Source: Deinococcus sp.
GTDB lineage: Bacteria; Deinococcota; Deinococci; Deinococcales; Deinococcaceae
Reading direction: 5' to 3'
NCBI GenBank assembly: GCA_018260275.1
Contig: JAGLBK010000126.1
Location: 1-7,742 of the forward strand
DNA: 7,742 nt
Part shown: positions 1 through 6,263 of the stretch, piece after piece
Layout: each line of letters starts with the position of its first letter
How positions within the stretch are numbered: the stretch's first letter is position 1
Program-made: the position numbers and the translations under genes
Notes under the pieces: model-generated
Told to the model about the DNA's origin: nothing
Database searches by the model: none
What the model saw: only the letters and a program-made list of their open reading frames with translations

Positions 1-141
1 CTGCTGAGACTGATGATAGAGGGCCTGAGTCATGCCCCACAGGGTACGCCCGACCTGCACAGTCCAGCCCCAGGACTAGACAGCCCGCCCCACTTTTGGT
101 GCTGGACCATGTTGCCGGTGTCTGGCCGCGCCGTAGGGTAA
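1..141 (+). CDS. Possible 3' end of an upstream plus-strand gene (partial)
   Basis: Frame 1 is open from the first base to a TAA at 139-141, giving 46 residues that begin LLRLMIEGLSHAPQG. The first twenty codons favour G or C at the third position, as in real genes of this window, but the rest (rich in Pro, His and Trp) looks less protein-like. A leucine-rich helix followed by a loose tail could be the C-terminus of a helical protein such as a TetR-type regulator, but nothing here identifies the family. The stop lies 6 nt before the benE start, so an operon would be possible. Another plus frame is also open across this stretch, which weakens the call. It may simply be intergenic DNA. Confidence 0.25.
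   Translation: MLRLMIEGLSHAPQGTPDLHSPAPGLDSPPHFWCWTMLPVSGRAVG
112..139 (+). promoter_or_regulatory. Candidate promoter of benE
   Basis: TTGCCG at 112-117 and TAGGGT at 134-139 are 16 bp apart. The -10 hexamer ends 8 nt before the GTG start at 148, so transcription would begin at or just before the start codon. This fits the Deinococcus leaderless pattern. AAAGG at 140-144 could also act as a weak, closely spaced ribosome binding site. Confidence 0.4.
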
Positions 142-147
142 AGGCCA

Positions 148-1380
148 GTGACCCACTTTTCTACCGAACCTCCGCCTGCCTCACCGAACACCCTGCCGAC
201 CGGGGCACTGCTGGCCGGGATGGTGGCCGTACTGGTCAGTTTCGCCAGCAATATCCCGCTGTTCGTTCAGGCGTTTGCCGCCGCCCATTATCCGGCGGCG
301 CAGGGGGCCAGTGCGCTGGGCAGCATGTACCTGCTGCTGGGGGTCATGGGCCTGGCGCTCTGCTGGCGCTACCGGGTGCCGGTGGTGCTGGGCTGGAATA
401 CCCCGGGCCTGGCCGTGCTGATCGCCGAGGCGGGCAAGTTCACTATTCATGAGGTCGTCGGGGCGCTGCTGGTCACGGGAGCCGTGCTGTTCGTGGTGGG
501 CCTCAGCCGGGCTTTCGACTGGCTGGCCCGCACTATGCCGCTGCCGCTGGCCTCGGCGCTGCTGGCCGGGGTGCTGCTGCCCTTCGTGCTGCGTGGGCTG
601 GCCGCCATTCCACAGGCCCCGGCGCTGACGCTGCCCACCCTGCTGGTCTTTTTGCTGGGGCGAATCCTTGCGCCGCGCTGGGCAGTGCCGCTGGCGCTGC
701 TGGCCGGGGTGCTGGCCTCGGCGCTGACCGGGCAGCTGCATTTTGCTTCGCTGGGACAGCATCCAGTGCTGGCCCGCCCGGTATTCGTGCGGCCCGAGTT
801 CAGCGGGGAGGCGCTGCTGACCCTGGCGCTGCCCTGCACGATTCTGGCGCTGACGTCGCAAAATCTGGCGGGCATGGCGGTGCTGCACACCCACGGCTAC
901 CGGCAGGTGCCGCCCGCCCTGCTGGTCACCCTGACCGGGGCCGCTTCCACCCTCGCCGCGCCGCTGGGCAGTCTGACCATGAATATGGGCGCCATTACCG
1001 CCGCGATTTGCATGGGGCCGGACGTTCACCCCGACCCCCGGCGGCGCTACGTGGCGGGCCTGGCCTGTGCCGCCGGATACCTGGTGCTGGGCCTGTGCGC
1101 GGGCACTTTGCTGGGGCTGGCCGGAAGTTTTCCCGCGCCGCTGATGCAGTTACTGGCAGGTCTGGCCCTGCTGGGGTCGGTGCTGGGCGGGTTACAAAGC
1201 GCCCTGGCCGAAGCGAAATGGCGCGAAAGTGCCCTGCTGACACTGGCCTGCACCGCCGCCGGATTCAGCTTTCTGAACATCGGCGGGGCGCTGTGGGGGC
1301 TGCTGCTGGGCTGGGGTAGTGCGGCCCTGGCCCAGTGGTGGCGCCAGTGGCTGGAACGGCGGCGCGATCAAGTCGGGTAA
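148..1380 (+). CDS. benE: BenE family benzoate/H+ symporter
   Basis: This is an inner-membrane transporter of the benzoate/H+ symporter family (BenE/YdcO), which imports benzoate or related aromatic acids with protons. The 410 residues are almost wholly hydrophobic helices, about 11-12 segments from residue 18 to 398, and the length is normal for the family. Family blocks visible are GWNTPGLAVL at 82-91, LTSQNLAGMAVL at 235-246, and AITAAICMGPDVHPDP at 282-297 followed by RRRY. The short N-terminus is polar and the C-terminus is basic (ERRRDQ), as expected for a cytoplasmic tail. The GTG at 148 is the first possible start after an in-frame TAA at 139-141; a later Met at residue 25 would cut into the first membrane helix. 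No benzoate catabolic genes are in view, so the true substrate is uncertain. Confidence 0.93.
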   Translation: MTHFSTEPPPASPNTLPTGALLAGMVAVLVSFASNIPLFVQAFAAAHYPAAQGASALGSMYLLLGVMGLALCWRYRVPVVLGWNTPGLAVLIAEAGKFTIHEVVGALLVTGAVLFVVGLSRAFDWLARTMPLPLASALLAGVLLPFVLRGLAAIPQAPALTLPTLLVFLLGRILAPRWAVPLALLAGVLASALTGQLHFASLGQHPVLARPVFVRPEFSGEALLTLALPCTILALTSQNLAGMAVLHTHGYRQVPPALLVTLTGAASTLAAPLGSLTMNMGAITAAICMGPDVHPDPRRRYVAGLACAAGYLVLGLCAGTLLGLAGSFPAPLMQLLAGLALLGSVLGGLQSALAEAKWRESALLTLACTAAGFSFLNIGGALWGLLLGWGSAALAQWWRQWLERRRDQVG

Positions 1381-1450
1381 AAAAGCAAGGCGTGTAGGTC
1401 AATGGTTCGGACACTTTTAGAGCATTTGACAAAAAGAAGTTGCCTTGTGG

Positions 1451-1515
1451 CCCCCTCACCCGCCGCTTCGCGGCACCCTCTCCCGCAAGGGGCGAGGGTC
1501 ACAGAGCGCGAAGCG
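1451..1515. repeat. REP-like composite inverted repeat between convergent genes
   Basis: Two adjacent hairpins are visible. The first pairs GCCGC (1462-1466) with GCGGC (1470-1474) around a TTC loop. The second pairs 1475-1484 with 1490-1499 with one mismatch, closing on GCAAG. In addition CGCTTCGCG (1464-1472) is an exact reverse complement of CGCGAAGCG (1507-1515), so the first hairpin can be exchanged for an outer stem enclosing the second. It lies between the ends of benE and the histidine kinase, the usual place for REP/BIME-type repeats and for bidirectional transcription stops. No T-run follows directly, although reading the minus strand a CTTTTTG run occurs near 1431-1437. The repeat family cannot be named without genome comparison. 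Confidence 0.6.
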
Positions 1516-1547
1516 AGGAGGTAACGCGGAGTGCGTCCCAGTAACGG

Positions 1548-2705
1548 TCAGCTCAGCAATTCGACGAAGTCCTCATCCTCGTCGGCGTCCCGCGCAAAGG
1601 GGATGGTGAAGGCAAACATCGAACCGTGCCCCCGTTCAGACTCGACCCAGATGCGGCCTCCATGTTCCTCAATCGCCATCTTGCAAAAGGCCAGCCCCAT
1701 GCCGGTATCGAAACGGCCATGCAGCGTCAGGCGACTTTGCTCGAAAGCCGCGAACAGGTTGGGCAGGTCGTCGGCGGGAATGCCTTCGCCGTTGTCGCGT
1801 ACGCTGATCCTCAGGCTGTCCTGGCGCTCCTGCTGCACGGCCACCGCGATGCTGCCGCCCACCGAGGTGTGTTTCAGAGCGTTGCTGATGAGGTTAGCCA
1901 GCACCCGGCGCAGAATCTCGGGGTCGGCACTGACCGGGCTGAGGTTAGGAGCCACCTGCACGGTGAACTGCCGCTCCCGCAGACTGCCGCCAACATCTCC
2001 CCTGGCCTGCTCAATCACTTCGCTGAGCATGGGGCTGAACATCAGCTCGCGGCGCAGATTCATCTTGCCCGCCTGAATCTTGCGGACATCCAGCATGTTG
2101 ACGGTCAGGTGCAGCAGATGCTGGGCCTCGTCACGCGCCACCCGCAGCAGCTCACGGGAATCGCCCGGCACGCGGCTGTCGTCCTCGACCACTTCGAGCA
2201 GGCCCATGACCGCGCTGATCGGGTTTTTGAGGTCGTGCACCAGCATATGAATCAGCTGATCGCGCACCCGCTCGTCGTGCTCGAATTCGTCGATGCGGTG
2301 CTGCAAACGGCTCAGGCGATCCTGAAGATCGACGTGCTGCTGCGATCGCGCCAGCATGGTCCGCACCTGCATCGCCAGCGCCTCGGGAGGCGTCGTGTCG
2401 CCGATCAGCGCGTCGGCCCCCGCCGCCAGCAGATCGCCCAGCCCCTGTGACCCGACGGCAATCCACTGGGTTCCGGCCAGTTCGGCCCGCTGACGCAGGA
2501 TGCCCAGCACCTGGGCCAGCGGCGCACCCGGCGTGCCGGTATAGAGCAGAGCGACCCGGGGCAGGCGCAGGTGAGCTTCGCGCAGCAGCGTGTCGGCGTC
2601 CGGAACATGAAGCACCTCGACCTGAGGCATGACATTTTTCAGAGCCACCGCATGGTCATGATTTTGAGAAACAACAAGAACGACAGGAACACCGGGCTTA
2701 ACCAT
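1548..2705 (-). CDS. Soluble sensor histidine kinase with N-terminal pseudo-receiver domain
   Basis: A 385-residue cytoplasmic kinase with no membrane segment. Residues 5-118 have receiver-like alternating strands and helices, but phosphorylation residues are missing: SQN (13-15) stands where the acidic pair should be, strand 3 reads VALLYTG (51-57) with no Asp, and the usual Lys is replaced in ALIGDTT (99-105). A charged coiled-coil linker spans about 119-150. The HisKA domain follows with phospho-acceptor His157 in MLVHDLKNP, then HATPase_c with N-box NLISNALKHT (271-280), G1 DNGEGIP (304-310), F-box FAAFEQ and G2 GMGLAF (335-340), so the kinase core looks intact. The tail is very acidic. 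No response regulator is adjacent. ATG at 2703-2705 lacks a clear Shine-Dalgarno; TAGACT at 2717-2722 lies 11 nt upstream. rraA ends 81 bp upstream on the same strand. Confidence 0.92.
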   Translation of the reverse strand: MVKPGVPVVLVVSQNHDHAVALKNVMPQVEVLHVPDADTLLREAHLRLPRVALLYTGTPGAPLAQVLGILRQRAELAGTQWIAVGSQGLGDLLAAGADALIGDTTPPEALAMQVRTMLARSQQHVDLQDRLSRLQHRIDEFEHDERVRDQLIHMLVHDLKNPISAVMGLLEVVEDDSRVPGDSRELLRVARDEAQHLLHLTVNMLDVRKIQAGKMNLRRELMFSPMLSEVIEQARGDVGGSLRERQFTVQVAPNLSPVSADPEILRRVLANLISNALKHTSVGGSIAVAVQQERQDSLRISVRDNGEGIPADDLPNLFAAFEQSRLTLHGRFDTGMGLAFCKMAIEEHGGRIWVESERGHGSMFAFTIPFARDADEDEDFVELLS

Positions 2706-2786
2706 GAGTAGTTTCGAGTCTACCCCGCAAACGACCGAATGGCGAACACATAGCGCCAGCCAGCTGCGGGGCGACCAGCCAGGACA

Positions 2787-3263
2787 TCAGCTGCCCGCCA
2801 GCACCAGGATTCCGTCTTCATCGGCGTGAATAAGGTCACCAGGCGCAATCGTGACCCCCGCGAAAGTCACGGGAATGTTCTGCTGGCCTTCCTCGCGCTT
2901 GCCACTGCGCCGGGGAAACGCAGCCAGCGCCCGCACGCCCAGATCAAGTTCCCGGAGTTCGGCGGTGTCGCGCACACACCCGTTGATAATCACGCCTTCC
3001 CAGCCGTTTTCGACGCCGAACACGCCCAGATTGCCGCCCAGCAGCGCACAGTTCAGACTGCCGCCGCCGTCGACGACCAGCACTTTGCCCTGTCCCGGCG
3101 TCTGCAAGGCAGAGCGGACCAGCGGGTTGTTGTCGTCGACGCGCAGGGTGACGGCGGCCCCCTGAAAGCGCACGCGCCCCCCGAAATCGCGAAACAGGGG
3201 CGCGAGGACGCGGGCTTCGGGGTGGGCGTCGCTCAGATCGGTGGTCGGGGTGAAGGTCGCCAT
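2787..3263 (-). CDS. rraA: RraA-family protein (RNase E regulator-like / class II HMG aldolase family)
   Basis: 158 residues, the usual size of RraA (about 160). The family fold is clear from GKVLVVDGGGSLNCALLGG (59-77), NGWEGVIINGCVRD (86-99) and a C-terminal GVTIAPGDLIHADEDGILV (136-154). In E. coli RraA binds RNase E and inhibits mRNA decay. The same fold serves HMG/CHA aldolases and oxaloacetate decarboxylases, which need a G-x20-R-D-x2-E/D motif for substrate and metal binding. Here the motif is complete: Gly77, Arg98, Asp99, Glu102. A metal-dependent aldolase or decarboxylase activity is therefore as plausible as RNase regulation. The ATG at 3261-3263 has no good Shine-Dalgarno but carries TAAGCT 6 nt upstream (3270-3275). 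The thioesterase gene ends 44 bp upstream on the same strand, suggesting co-transcription with an extra internal promoter. Confidence 0.88.
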   Translation of the reverse strand: MATFTPTTDLSDAHPEARVLAPLFRDFGGRVRFQGAAVTLRVDDNNPLVRSALQTPGQGKVLVVDGGGSLNCALLGGNLGVFGVENGWEGVIINGCVRDTAELRELDLGVRALAAFPRRSGKREEGQQNIPVTFAGVTIAPGDLIHADEDGILVLAGS

Positions 3264-3269
3264 GCCCGG

Positions 3270-3275
3270 AGCTTA
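3270..3275 (-). promoter_or_regulatory. Candidate leaderless -10 element of rraA
   Basis: On the minus strand TAAGCT ends 6 nt before the rraA ATG, matching the TANNNT spacing seen at other starts in this window. I find no convincing -35 hexamer 16-18 bp further upstream, so the promoter may be weak or the match fortuitous. Confidence 0.3.
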
Positions 3276-3307
3276 CGCACAAATAGGTCAGCTGCCCGAG
3301 TACCCGC

Positions 3308-3748
3308 TCAGGGACGGGCCGCACCGACCAGCGGCGTGAACAGGGCCAGCACGTCGTCGGGCAGGCGTGAGGGACGGTAATTTTTGTCGGTGGCGATGTG
3401 GTGCGTTTCGCCGGTCGCCAGCAGTTCCAGGTTGCCCGCCGCTCCGGCGCGGTAAAGCTCGTAGGTGAATCTGAGGGTGCGGCTGCGGACCTCGGCCACT
3501 TTGGTCAGCAGCACCAGGGGATCGTCGTAGCGGGCTGCGCGGCGGTACTTGACCTGTAAGTCACTGAGCATCAGAAAGTAGCCCCGCGCCTCGATCTCGG
3601 TATAGGGCAGCCCGAGGCCGTGCATCAGATCGGTGCGGCCCATCTCGAACCACACCGGATAGGTCGCGTGGTGGGCCACCGCCATGGCGTCGGTCTCGGC
3701 GTAGCGCACCCGGAATTCGGTACGGCTCTCACCCGTCACGGTGCTCAC
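3308..3748 (-). CDS. Acyl-CoA thioesterase, YbgC/4-hydroxybenzoyl-CoA thioesterase (hotdog) family
   Basis: A single hotdog-fold domain of 146 residues, the normal size of YbgC/FadM-type thioesterases, which hydrolyse acyl-CoA (or acyl-ACP) thioesters in the cytoplasm. The N-terminal signature VRYAETDAMAVAHHATY (14-30) followed by WFEMGRTDL matches the family, with Asp20 as probable catalytic residue and His27 and Tyr30 in the usual places; the Gly often found after the Asp is replaced. The middle strand VKYRRAARYDDPLVL (66-80) is also typical. The GTG start at 3746-3748 has no Shine-Dalgarno and overlaps the TGA of a 6-codon frame that begins with ATG at 3763-3765 and has AAGG 7 nt before it. 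Another GTG three codons inside is a possible start. rbfA ends 26 bp upstream, so translation probably depends on coupling. Confidence 0.9.
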   Translation of the reverse strand: MSTVTGESRTEFRVRYAETDAMAVAHHATYPVWFEMGRTDLMHGLGLPYTEIEARGYFLMLSDLQVKYRRAARYDDPLVLLTKVAEVRSRTLRFTYELYRAGAAGNLELLATGETHHIATDKNYRPSRLPDDVLALFTPLVGAARP

Positions 3749-3774
3749 GAGAAAACAGCGCTCATGAGAAAGCC

Positions 3775-4062
3775 TTAAAACCGCGCCGTGGCCGCGTCGT
3801 AGAACTCCAGGACAGGAATACGCCGCAGCTTGACCTGCGCCCCGACCTGACGTTGCAGGTGCCCACGGGCGTGCGACAGGGCGTCGAGCAGGTCCGGCAT
3901 ATCGGTGCCGAAAGCGCTGACGTACACGCGGGCAATGCCATAATCGGAAGTGACCGCGACATGATCGACAGTCACGATCAGCGGAATGCGGGGGTCGCGC
4001 AACTCGGCGATGGCCTCACTGATGACCCGGCTGATCTGGGCCTGAATCTGGGCTGGTTTCAT
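3775..4062 (-). CDS. rbfA: Ribosome-binding factor A (30S maturation factor)
   Basis: 95 residues with the KH-type fold of RbfA, which binds the 30S subunit near helix 1 of 16S rRNA and assists late maturation and cold adaptation. Diagnostic blocks are ISEAIAELRDPRIPLIVTVDHVAVTSD (14-40), ARVYVSAFG (44-52), and HARGHLQRQVGAQVKLRRIPVLEFYDA (64-90). It lacks the longer C-terminal tail of E. coli RbfA, which is common outside proteobacteria. The start is secure: GGAGGT lies 6 nt before ATG at 4060-4062, the clearest Shine-Dalgarno in the window. It is not next to nusA-infB or truB, its frequent partners, but leads the thioesterase, rraA and kinase genes on the minus strand. Confidence 0.93.
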   Translation of the reverse strand: MKPAQIQAQISRVISEAIAELRDPRIPLIVTVDHVAVTSDYGIARVYVSAFGTDMPDLLDALSHARGHLQRQVGAQVKLRRIPVLEFYDAATARF

Positions 4063-4068
4063 GCTTGG

Positions 4069-4074
4069 ACCTCC
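4069..4074 (-). promoter_or_regulatory. Strong Shine-Dalgarno of rbfA (GGAGGT)
   Basis: GGAGGT on the minus strand, 6 nt before the rbfA ATG. It is the only consensus ribosome binding site among the gene starts here and indicates that rbfA is translated from a leadered message. It lies inside a tiny 18-codon frame (ATG at 4113-4115) whose TGA overlaps the rbfA ATG as ATGA, so translational coupling is possible. Confidence 0.7.
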
Positions 4075-4176
4075 ATAACGGGTAACTGGACAAGAAGGGA
4101 AAGAGAAAAAGTCATTTCGTCATGGTACGCCGTGATCGGGGCGCGGCGCCTCGGCGACCCGTGCAGGCCAGCCGGT

Positions 4177-5571
4177 TCAGCGCGAGTAACGCGGCCCTTT
4201 GTAGCCCGTAAAGACGCCGATGCCGTAACTGACCTTACGCACGCTGTTGAGCATCGTCTGGCCCTTATACGAAATCCCGGCGCTGCTGCCCCCGTCAAGG
4301 AGTAGAGCGTCGCGGGCCCCCAGGCTGACCATAACGCGGGCCATCTCACCGACACTAAGGCGGTCATGCGTGCTGACCAGAATCAGGTCGCGGCTGCTGA
4401 GCAGGCCGATGGCGCTGCGGGCCGCCCGCCCGAACACGGCGGGATCGTGAAACACCCGGCTGTAGGAAGTCTGGACCGCGCCGCCGCTGACGATGAGCGG
4501 CCCACTGGACACCACCGTTTCCATACCGTCCCAGCTGCTGTCGGTAGCGCGTCCCGCCCCCATGCTGGCCCCGCCGACAATCACGGCGCGGTTGTCGGGG
4601 GTAATGGCGAGCGCCACCGGCAGGCGGCCCCAGGTCAGCAGGCGACCCCCCTTAACGATGTCGCCCGCAGGCGCGTAACTGCGCGGGTGAAAGTAGCTGC
4701 CGTTGACCACCGCCTGAGCGCCACTGATGCGCGTGAGGGCGCTGACCGTGGCTCCCCGGTCGAAGTCGCTCTGACCGGGCAAGACTGGCGCAACCAGCAC
4801 GTCGCGGTGGCGCAGATCGACCCGCACCACCTGCACGGTGGCCCCGCGCACAGTCACCCGCCGGAACGAAATGGCCCGGCGGGCGGGGTTGGGCGGCACG
4901 GGCAGGGCCATGGTGCGCGGCACCAGCAGGCGCTTGCCCGGTACGATGGCCTGCCCCGTATTTAGCCCGTTAAGCTGACGAATTCTGGCCGGGGTGGTGC
5001 CGAAGCGAGCGGCAAAACTGCTGGGGGTCTGGCCGGGGCGCACCGTGGCGTAAGTATACACCCGGCGGGCTTCCATACCGGGCGGCAGCGCCGGAATAGT
5101 GCGCGGCGTCACCGGCGACGCGGCCTGACCGACTGCCGGGATACGCAGGGCCTCGCCCGTATGAATTGTGGTGCCGCTCATGGCATTGGCACGCTGCACC
5201 GCCCGGACACTGACGTGGTGTGACCGGGCGATGTGGCCCAGCGTGTCACCTTTTTTAACCGTATAGATGCCCTGAACAGTAGCGTTGATGCTGCCTGCGC
5301 GGGGCTTCCGAGCATTAGGCTGCCCGACTGTCTGCCGTTGAGGCCGCGCCGCCGTACCCGTTAGCCGGAGCACCTGCCCAACCCTGATCTGGTCGCCGGA
5401 AAGACCGTTAAGCGCCTGAAGATGCCCGACACTGACCTGGTGTTTCCGGGCGATGCCGAACAGGGTCTGTCCCTTTTGCACGGTGACGGTTGAAGTCGAA
5501 GCGGCCAGCGCCGCTGAAGCGGGCCAGACTGCCCCAGCCAAAAGACAAAAGGTAAGAAGAAGAGGACGCAT
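4177..5571 (-). CDS. Secreted triple-LysM protein with phosphodiester glycosidase (NAGPA-like) domain
   Basis: 464 residues. An N-terminal signal peptide (1 to about 23; hydrophobic LLLTFCLLAGAVW, then ASA/ALA cleavage options) sends it out of the cytoplasm. Three LysM peptidoglycan-binding repeats follow: 29-71 (VQKGQTLFGIARKHQV), 102-145 (VKKGDTLGHIARSHHV) and a more divergent one at 172-218 (VRPGQTPSSFAARFGT), joined by Pro/Thr/Arg-rich linkers. The C-terminal domain (about 235-458) is of the phosphodiester glycosidase family, named for mammalian NAGPA: AVVNGSYFHPRSYAPAGD (287-304), a central SSGPLIVSGG (355-364), and the hallmark LLLDGGSSAGISY (423-435). Its bacterial substrate is unknown; a role on cell-wall glycans or exopolysaccharide is inferred from the LysM domains. 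The start ATG at 5569-5571 has only a weak GAAG upstream and no -10 motif, so it is probably co-transcribed with the secreted protein gene ending 65 bp upstream. Confidence 0.92.
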   Translation of the reverse strand: MRPLLLTFCLLAGAVWPASAALAASTSTVTVQKGQTLFGIARKHQVSVGHLQALNGLSGDQIRVGQVLRLTGTAARPQRQTVGQPNARKPRAGSINATVQGIYTVKKGDTLGHIARSHHVSVRAVQRANAMSGTTIHTGEALRIPAVGQAASPVTPRTIPALPPGMEARRVYTYATVRPGQTPSSFAARFGTTPARIRQLNGLNTGQAIVPGKRLLVPRTMALPVPPNPARRAISFRRVTVRGATVQVVRVDLRHRDVLVAPVLPGQSDFDRGATVSALTRISGAQAVVNGSYFHPRSYAPAGDIVKGGRLLTWGRLPVALAITPDNRAVIVGGASMGAGRATDSSWDGMETVVSSGPLIVSGGAVQTSYSRVFHDPAVFGRAARSAIGLLSSRDLILVSTHDRLSVGEMARVMVSLGARDALLLDGGSSAGISYKGQTMLNSVRKVSYGIGVFTGYKGPRYSR

Positions 5572-5636
5572 TTACTTCAGTACTACAGCACGTCCAGGTC
5601 AGCAATGGGTGAAAGGCGAGTTCGACACCCCAAAAT

Positions 5637-6209
5637 TTAGCGCCGTGGAATCAGGTCGGCCTGTTTACAGCTGTAGTCACCCTGAGCATTCTGTGTGCAC
5701 CCTGTCAATTTAATATCGAAGGCATTGAGCGGCACCGTGGACTGGGCTTTGGGGGCCGAAGAAACCGTCTGGGACTGCGGCGCGGCTGCGGGGGAAGTTA
5801 TCGCGCCGTCACTTTTGATAGGCACCTGCTTGAGCATGCCCGTATCTATAAACAGAAGTGCAATCCGGTCAAAGTTCCGGGGGTAATCGAAGGTATAGAC
5901 TACCATAACCGGGGCCGATTTGCTCACATTGACCTCGCTGCGACTGACATCCCGCCCGTTGATGCTAGAGCGTGAGGCGATGTAGCGCTTGTTGTCGGGC
6001 GCGTAGGCTGCCGAGTCGGTGGCAAAGTAAGTCGCGCCGATATAGGTCGGGCCATTGCCGATATAACTCGATTTCATGGCGCACTGCACCTGCCCCGTGC
6101 TGATGCGTGAGCACCCCATGAACTCATCTTTGAAGGGGCCATCCACTGTCCAGATTTGTGCCTGGGCCACATTGCCCACGAGTAAAGCCAATACGAACGC
6201 CTTTTTCAT
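5637..6209 (-). CDS. Small secreted protein with duplicated Gly-Cys-x9-Cys motif, function unknown
   Basis: 190 residues, family not recognised. Residues 1-18 form a signal peptide (MKKAFVLALLVGNVAQA, cleavage after AQA), so the mature protein is exported. Two copies of a short motif flank the body: GCSRISTGQVQC (32-43) and GCTQNAQGDYSC (170-181). Both read G-C-[S/T]-x4-G-x3-C and would suit a disulfide after export. Between them are a strand-rich region (47-130; FATDSAAYAPDNKRYIAS, VMVVYTFDY, RIALLFIDTG) and a low-complexity Ala/Pro/Ser/Gln linker (136-160). The ATG at 6207-6209 carries TACAGT exactly 7 nt upstream with TTGCCT 18 bp before it, a good leaderless promoter. The LysM protein gene follows 65 bp downstream on the same strand, suggesting a shared envelope role; this is inference. 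Confidence 0.78.
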   Translation of the reverse strand: MKKAFVLALLVGNVAQAQIWTVDGPFKDEFMGCSRISTGQVQCAMKSSYIGNGPTYIGATYFATDSAAYAPDNKRYIASRSSINGRDVSRSEVNVSKSAPVMVVYTFDYPRNFDRIALLFIDTGMLKQVPIKSDGAITSPAAAPQSQTVSSAPKAQSTVPLNAFDIKLTGCTQNAQGDYSCKQADLIPRR

Positions 6210-6216
6210 CCCTCAC

Positions 6217-6246
6217 ACTGTAATTACTGAGCATGAGGAAAGGCAA
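6217..6246 (-). promoter_or_regulatory. Leaderless promoter of the secreted-protein/LysM gene pair
   Basis: On the minus strand TTGCCT (6241-6246) and TACAGT (6217-6222) are 18 bp apart, and the -10 ends 7 nt before the ATG at 6209. Transcription would start at about the A of the ATG. It faces away from the acetyltransferase promoter; the two share the 6210-6269 interval. Confidence 0.5.
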
Positions 6247-6257
6247 AAGCCGCCGGA

Positions 6258-6263
6258 TACACT
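6258..6263 (+). promoter_or_regulatory. Candidate leaderless -10 element of the GNAT gene
   Basis: TACACT ends 6 nt before an ATG at 6270, the same layout as at other starts here. The -35 region is poor (ATGAGG at 6233-6238, 19 bp away). The ATG it serves is out of frame with the acetyltransferase domain, which makes this element important for judging a frameshift. Confidence 0.4.

Noticed and set aside
181..1029. Long minus-strand frame of 282 codons inside benE
   Set aside because: The product is Gln/Arg/His/Gly-rich with no fold-like pattern and is fully antisense to a clear transporter.
1462..1499. Rho-independent terminator for benE
   Set aside because: The hairpins are strong but no T-run follows on the plus strand, so I list it as a repeat rather than a terminator.
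1531..2076. Plus-strand frame of 181 codons starting GTG with GGAGGT-like DNA upstream, antisense to the kinase
   Set aside because: The Ser/Arg-rich, low-complexity product is what the opposite strand of a GC-rich gene gives, and the kinase domains on the minus strand are unmistakable.
2756..2782. Direct repeat CCAGCCAG twice, 19 bp apart, between rraA and the kinase
   Set aside because: Eight bases of such composition recur easily in GC-rich DNA, and there is no symmetry or further copy to suggest an operator.
4059..4367. 102-codon minus-strand frame overlapping the end of the LysM gene
   Set aside because: Most of it is an out-of-frame shadow of the DGGSS domain; only the last 18 codons lie between genes, noted as a possible tiny coupling frame.
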